This document shows, piece after piece, positions 59,727 to 64,000 of a stretch of 64,000 nucleotides of DNA. The translations under genes were made by a program, and so were the position numbers. This DNA is from Lonsdalea britannica. GTDB taxonomy: Bacteria > Pseudomonadota > Gammaproteobacteria > Enterobacterales > Enterobacteriaceae. The notes under the pieces are model-generated. The model was given only the letters and a program-made list of their open reading frames with translations, had not been told where the DNA came from and did not search any database. Within the stretch, counting starts at the first letter, position 1. Every line of letters starts with the position of its first letter. Where the stretch lies: NCBI RefSeq assembly GCF_002111595.1, contig NZ_LUTN01000001.1, forward strand, positions 186,001 through 250,000, read 5' to 3'.

Positions 59727-60842
59727 ATGTCGGTATTGTTCACTCCATTCACACTGAAGGACATTACCCTGCGTAACCGCATTGCGGTGCCGCCGATGTG
59801 CCAGTACAGCGCCACAGAAGGACTCACCAACGACTGGCATCAGGTTCACTATGCGGGACTGGCGCGGGGCGGAGCCGGTCTGGTGATCGTCGAGGCGACG
59901 GCGGTGTCGCCTGAAGGTCGCATCACGCCGCACTGTCTGGGACTCTGGAATGACGCCCAGGCGGAAGGGCTGGCGCGCATTGCGGCGGCAATCAAGGCCG
60001 CGGGCGCCGTTCCCGGTATCCAGATCGCGCACGCCGGACGCAAGGCCAGCGCCAACCGGCCGTGGGACGGCGACGATCATTTACCGACTGACGATCCGCG
60101 CGCCTGGGAAACGTGGGGGCCATCGGCCATCGCTTTCGGCGGCGCGTTGCCGCGCGTGCCGAAAGCCATGACATTCGATGAGATTGACCGGGTCACAGGG
60201 AGTTTTGCCAGCGCCGCGCGGCGCGCTCGCGATGCCGGTTTCGAATGGCTGGAGTTACACTTCGCACACGGCTATCTGGCGCAGAGTTTTTTCTCCCCGC
60301 ACAGCAATCATCGCGACGACCGCTACGGCGGCAATCTGGAGAATCGCTGTCGCTTCCTACTGGAAACGCTGGCGGCGGTGCGCGATGTCTGGCCTGAACA
60401 TCTGCCGCTGACCGCGCGCTTCGGCGTGATCGAATTTGACGGAAATGACGAACGTACGCTGGCGGAGTCTATTGAAGGGGTCAGGCGGATGCGGGCAGCC
60501 GGACTGGATCTGCTAAACGTCAGCATCAACTTCGTTATTCCCGACACCCACATTCCGTGGGAGAAGCCCGCCCTGTTGGCGCCTATCGCCGAGAAAGTGA
60601 GCCGCGGCGCCGGGGTGCCGGTTGCGGTCGGCTGGGGTGTCGACGAGCCAGCGCTGGCGGAACGCGTCGTAGCGGAGAAACAGGTGGATTTGGTGATGAT
60701 GGGCAGAGCGATGTTGGCCAATCCACACTATCCGTATGTGTTGGCGCAGGCGCTGAACGTCGACCGCCCAGAGGACGTGCTGCCTGCACCCTATGCGCAT
60801 TGGCTTAAGACTTATCACGGCGCGGGCAAGCTGTCGTCATAG
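59727..60842 (+). CDS. Old yellow enzyme family NADPH:flavin oxidoreductase (YqjM-like)
   Basis: A 371-residue FMN TIM-barrel enzyme of the thermophilic-like old yellow enzyme class, close in pattern to Bacillus YqjM and xenobiotic reductase XenA. RNRIAVPPMCQYSATEG contains the redox-tuning Cys; IQIAHAGRKAS, LHFAHGYLAQSFFSPHSNHRDDRYGG carries the substrate-binding His pair and product-loop Arg; VDLVMMGRAMLANPHYP binds FMN phosphate. Such enzymes reduce activated C=C bonds and nitro compounds with NADPH. The ATG at 59727 has a fair ribosome site (AAGCGAGG). Confidence 0.92.
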   Translation: MSVLFTPFTLKDITLRNRIAVPPMCQYSATEGLTNDWHQVHYAGLARGGAGLVIVEATAVSPEGRITPHCLGLWNDAQAEGLARIAAAIKAAGAVPGIQIAHAGRKASANRPWDGDDHLPTDDPRAWETWGPSAIAFGGALPRVPKAMTFDEIDRVTGSFASAARRARDAGFEWLELHFAHGYLAQSFFSPHSNHRDDRYGGNLENRCRFLLETLAAVRDVWPEHLPLTARFGVIEFDGNDERTLAESIEGVRRMRAAGLDLLNVSINFVIPDTHIPWEKPALLAPIAEKVSRGAGVPVAVGWGVDEPALAERVVAEKQVDLVMMGRAMLANPHYPYVLAQALNVDRPEDVLPAPYAHWLKTYHGAGKLSS

Positions 60843-61080
60843 CGTTGGCGCCGCGTCTTACGTGACATCGGACCGCCATCGACTCGGCGTCCATAAACAT
60901 TCGCATCGCTTCGGGGGACGACGAGACGCGGAGGGGCCGTGATCTCTGCCTCGAAAGACGAGCCATACGGCAGACGGACATACCTGCTGGTCCCATTCAA
61001 GGAAAGCAAGGTTTGGACCGCATTCCGCCGTTATGCGTCCTGTCGATTTCCGAAGCGATTACCACAAGCAGGGAGTGACT

Positions 61081-62108
61081 ATGACATCGACTAATCACCG
61101 TATCGTGCTGCAACGTCGTCCTGACGGCGCGCCCGAACTCGACCTCTTTCGACTGGAATCCGCGCCGAACCCGCAGCCTGCCGACGGACAGGTGCTGCTG
61201 AAAAACGACTTCCTTTCGCTCGACCCTTATATGCGCGGACGTATGAGCGATACGCCATCCTATGCGCCGCCGGTGGCGCTGGAGTCGGTGATGGTCGGCG
61301 CTACCGTCAGCCGGGTGATCGCCTCACGCCATCCAGACTTTAACGAGGGCGATCTTGTGTTGGGGATGGCGGCTGGCAGACCTATGCGCTGTTGGACGGC
61401 CGCGATATCAGCCTTATCGACGCGCGTATTCGGCATCCCTCCCTCGCTCTGAGCGTGCTGGGGATGCCTGGGTTTACCGCTTACCACGGGCTGCTGAAGA
61501 TTGGCGAGCCGAAAGCGGGCGAAACCGTCGTCGTGGCGGCAGCGACGGGGGCCGTCGGTTCCGTCGTCGGGCAGATTGCCCGCCTAAAAGGCGCGCGAGC
61601 GGTCGGGGTGGCCGGTGGAGCAGCCAAGTGCCGCTATGCCGTCGAATCGCTTGGCTTTGATGCCTGTCTGGACCACCGCGCGGCCGATTTTAGTGACCAG
61701 TTGGCGGCAGCGACGCCCGACGGGATCGACGTCTATTACGAAAATGTCGGGGGCAAGGTATTTGACGCCGTCATGCCGCATCTTAACGTCGGCGCTCGCG
61801 TGCCGGTCTGTGGTTTGATCTCGCACTATAACGGCATTCATTCCACGACCGGGCCGGATCGGTTGCCTCAGACGATGATGGATGTGCTGACCCGACGCTG
61901 GCGAATCCAGGGGTTTATCATTTTGGATCACTATGCCGACGGTTGGGCGACTTTCCTGAATGACATGACGGGGTGGGTTAATGACGGGAAGGTGAAAATT
62001 CGCGAAGAGGTTGCCGATGGTTTGGAACAGGCGCCACAGGCCTTCCTGAATCTTCTGGCGGGTAAAAATTTCGGCAAGGTCGTGGTGCGTCTTAACGATC
62101 CGGCGTGA
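61081..62108 (+). CDS. CurA-type NADP-dependent medium-chain reductase, frame broken by a 1-nt deletion
   Basis: A zinc-free medium-chain reductase of the CurA / leukotriene B4 dehydrogenase (prostaglandin reductase) group, which saturates alpha,beta-unsaturated carbonyls with NADPH. FLSLDPYMRGRMSD at the N-terminus and AAATGAVGSVVGQIARLKGARAVGVAGG (nucleotide loop) are diagnostic. The frame breaks at 61371-61372; adding one G (GCGGCTGG to GCGGGCTGG) gives LGMAGWQTYALLDG and joins both parts into 342 residues, the usual length. The ATG at 61081 follows GGGAGTG. It lies just after the OYE gene, with a related chemistry. Confidence 0.88.
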
Positions 62109-62398
62109 ATCGTTGACGGCGCTTCGCGGGGTGATCAGGCGCGAGTGGGCAAGCAGCGACGGCGCTAAGCGGTCGGGTATCTTCCGGTTAAAACGCAGGA
62201 GCGCCGGGCGTGATTACCTTCATAGCGGACTGAAAAGGTTGTGAAAATCCGCTCCGGGTCAAGACGAAAACGTCTATCATTTCTCTGGGTTGTCCGCGTG
62301 GCGCTATGTGGGCCTCCGTGCGCACTGTGACGAAGACGAGCGCGGGCCGGATGACGGGATCACGCCCGCATGACAGGAACAGATCAATGAGGATTGGG

Positions 62399-64000
62399 AT
62401 GAAATACGTAATGGGGCTATGGCAACCGCTGGCCGCCTGCCTTTTTGTCGCCTTTGCGGCGTCGAATGCGTCGGCCGCCGAGCTGCCGGTCGTCCAGCCG
62501 GTGGTCTCTTGCGAGCAACTGGGGGCGATGGCGTTTTCCAATGCGGTCGGGGGAAAAGTGACCCTTCATTCGGCCACCCTGACGAAAACCGAGAAGGGGA
62601 ACTTCTGCCAAATATCAGCGACCATTGCGCCGTCCATCGGCGTAGAGATAGCGCTTCCGGCTGAGCACTGGACACAGCGTTTTCTGCAGGTCGGCTGCGG
62701 CGGTCTGTGCGGCAATATTAATCTGCGCCTATCCAACGCCAACGGCTGCGTTCCCGCCGTGAACGGCGAGTTTGTAGTCGCCGCGACGGATATGGGACAT
62801 CAGGGCAGCATGATGGATGCCTCCTGGGCGGAAGATCCTCAGAAACGCATCGACTTCGCCTACCGCGCCAACCATCTGACGGCGGTGTTGGCTAAAGCGT
62901 TGGTGGCCGCATATTACGGCCAGCCGCAGCGCTATGCCTACTTCATGGGGTGTTCCGACGGCGGGCGCGAAGCCCTGATGGAAGCGCAGCGTTACCCGGA
63001 AGATTTCAACGGCATTTCGGCGGGTGCGCCGGCCGCGTTTTTCCAGTTCCAGAACTCGTTCTTCCATGGCTGGAACAGCGTAGCGAATCAGCGTCCGGAC
63101 GGCACCGCGATCCTGTTGCAGGATCGTCTGGCCATTCTGCATAAGGCGGTGCTGAAACACTGTCCGACGCTGTCCGGCGTTAACGATGGCCTGCTGCAAA
63201 ATCCGTATGCCTGCTCGTTTTCGGCGAACTGGGTCAAGCGATGCGCTGAAAAGCAGACCGACAAATCGAACTGTCTGACGCAGGATGAGATTGAGGTCGC
63301 CCGAAAACTGTATACGGGAGCGGGCGACGTCTCAGGGAATCGCTTCGTGCTCGGCGGCCTGCCGATAGGTTCCGAACTGCGCTGGCCTGTTCCGGCTAAA
63401 GCGACGGAACGCGGCATATCGGAATCGATGGTGCTGCCAGCCCTACAGTCGGTGCTGCTGCCCGGCAAGCAGCCGATCAGCAAAATGAGTGATTTTCCGC
63501 TTAATCGCAGAAATTTCGATGCGGTAGCGCAGCTCGCGCCGTTGTATAACGCGGCCAATACCAACCTGCGTCCCTTTATGCAGCACGGCGGAAAACTGAT
63601 TATGTGGCATGGTCTGGCGGACGATTCGGTGAGCCCGGCATTCTCGCTGGCCTACTACCGGGGCGTAAATACCACGTTGGGCAAAGCCTCTGTCGATACG
63701 TTTATGCGCCTGTTCCTGCTACCCGGTGTCGGCCATTGCGGTAACGGAGAAGGCTATGACCAGATGGACCTGCTGACGCCGCTGATGGCCTGGACGGAGC
63801 GGGGCGAAGCGCCGAAGTGGATCGTGACCGGTAAAGCCGCGCAGGCGAAAAGCCCGATGCCGCCTGCGGCCGCATCGGCGAAAGGGGAGTCGGCGGCGGA
63901 AGTGCGGTTCCACGGCGTACAGCAGAAAAGCTCGCCGATCGCGTCGCCGGCCGTTGAGCTTAAGGCGACCCGTCCGGTTTATCCTTATCCTTACATCGCG
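62399..64000 (+). CDS. Secreted tannase/feruloyl esterase family protein, 3' end cut by the window
   Basis: 534 codons are open to the end of the window with no stop. A signal peptide (CLFVAFAASNASA) is followed by a tannase/feruloyl-esterase alpha/beta-hydrolase. The nucleophile elbow is GCSDGG (Cys185-Ser186), the acid Asp408 (GLADDSVSP), and the base His446-Cys447 (GVGHCGNG): the CS-D-HC arrangement, in which the two Cys form a disulfide next to the triad, is specific to this family. NGISAGAPAAFF is another family block. Proteins of this kind split esters of hydroxycinnamic or gallic acids; the exact substrate is not predictable. GAGGA lies six bases before the ATG. Confidence 0.88.
   Translation, partial: MKYVMGLWQPLAACLFVAFAASNASAAELPVVQPVVSCEQLGAMAFSNAVGGKVTLHSATLTKTEKGNFCQISATIAPSIGVEIALPAEHWTQRFLQVGCGGLCGNINLRLSNANGCVPAVNGEFVVAATDMGHQGSMMDASWAEDPQKRIDFAYRANHLTAVLAKALVAAYYGQPQRYAYFMGCSDGGREALMEAQRYPEDFNGISAGAPAAFFQFQNSFFHGWNSVANQRPDGTAILLQDRLAILHKAVLKHCPTLSGVNDGLLQNPYACSFSANWVKRCAEKQTDKSNCLTQDEIEVARKLYTGAGDVSGNRFVLGGLPIGSELRWPVPAKATERGISESMVLPALQSVLLPGKQPISKMSDFPLNRRNFDAVAQLAPLYNAANTNLRPFMQHGGKLIMWHGLADDSVSPAFSLAYYRGVNTTLGKASVDTFMRLFLLPGVGHCGNGEGYDQMDLLTPLMAWTERGEAPKWIVTGKAAQAKSPMPPAAASAKGESAAEVRFHGVQQKSSPIASPAVELKATRPVYPYPYIA

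Noticed and set aside
1-64000. CRISPR arrays, tRNA/rRNA genes, insertion sequences, prophage or integrative element ends
   Set aside because: None were recognised by eye: no regularly spaced repeats, no transposase or integrase sequence, and no cloverleaf-like segment in the intergenic regions.

Overview
The window reads as chromosomal DNA of a GC-rich member of the Enterobacterales. The nuo operon order, the fused NuoCD, the N7 cysteines of NuoG, elaB, ybiT, fdhE and an E. coli-type bcsRQABZC/bcsEFG cellulose locus all point there. A plant-associated Pectobacteriaceae-like genus is my best guess, but this rests on gene content alone. No rRNA, tRNA, CRISPR array, prophage or insertion sequence was seen.

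Layout. 0-13.8 kb: nuoC(D)-E-F-G-H-I-J-K-L-M-N for respiratory complex I, cut at the left edge inside nuoC and closed by a strong terminator. 13.9-23.3 kb: single housekeeping genes (elaB, a PhzF-type isomerase, ybiT, a glutamine amidotransferase, a small conserved protein, fdhE), then a Bcr/CflA efflux pump with its TetR repressor and a perfect 30-bp operator, and a secreted Ppx/GppA-like protein. 23.3-31.7 kb: gamma-glutamyltranspeptidase, a BisC-like molybdoenzyme, a Tat-exported histidinol-phosphate-aminotransferase homologue, an AT-rich acyltransferase and a PLP/zinc D-amino-acid lyase-like enzyme. 31.7-47.6 kb: the cellulose locus. bcsR-Q-A-B-Z-C run leftward, bcsE-F-G run rightward from a shared AT-rich control region, and a CSS-EAL c-di-GMP phosphodiesterase follows bcsC. 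47.7-64 kb: an accessory-looking stretch of secreted hydrolases (two ceramidase-like paralogues, a Tat-exported Ig-like-domain esterase, a tannase/feruloyl-esterase-family protein cut by the right edge) mixed with oxidoreductases (zinc alcohol dehydrogenase, SfnB-type flavoenzyme, luciferase-like monooxygenase, old yellow enzyme, CurA-type reductase), plus a glyoxalase-fold protein, MarC and a second TetR regulator.

The cellulose genes form one machine. BcsA/BcsB synthesise and pass the glucan across the inner membrane under c-di-GMP control, BcsZ trims it, BcsC exports it, BcsR/Q/E/F organise the complex, and BcsG adds phosphoethanolamine. The adjacent EAL enzyme is well placed to remove the c-di-GMP that drives BcsA.

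The main caution for any reader is that eleven otherwise well conserved genes have broken frames, with 13 apparent single-base losses in 64 kb: nuoN, ybiT, bisC-like (2), bcsC, bcsB, bcsE, bcsG, ceramidase-like 1, sfnB-like, tetR 2 (2) and curA-like. Every one is repaired by adding one base. Eight lie in short G/C runs, seven of them next to GGGC/GCCC. I read this mainly as consensus error in the sequence rather than gene decay, and I give each broken gene as one feature across its whole span.
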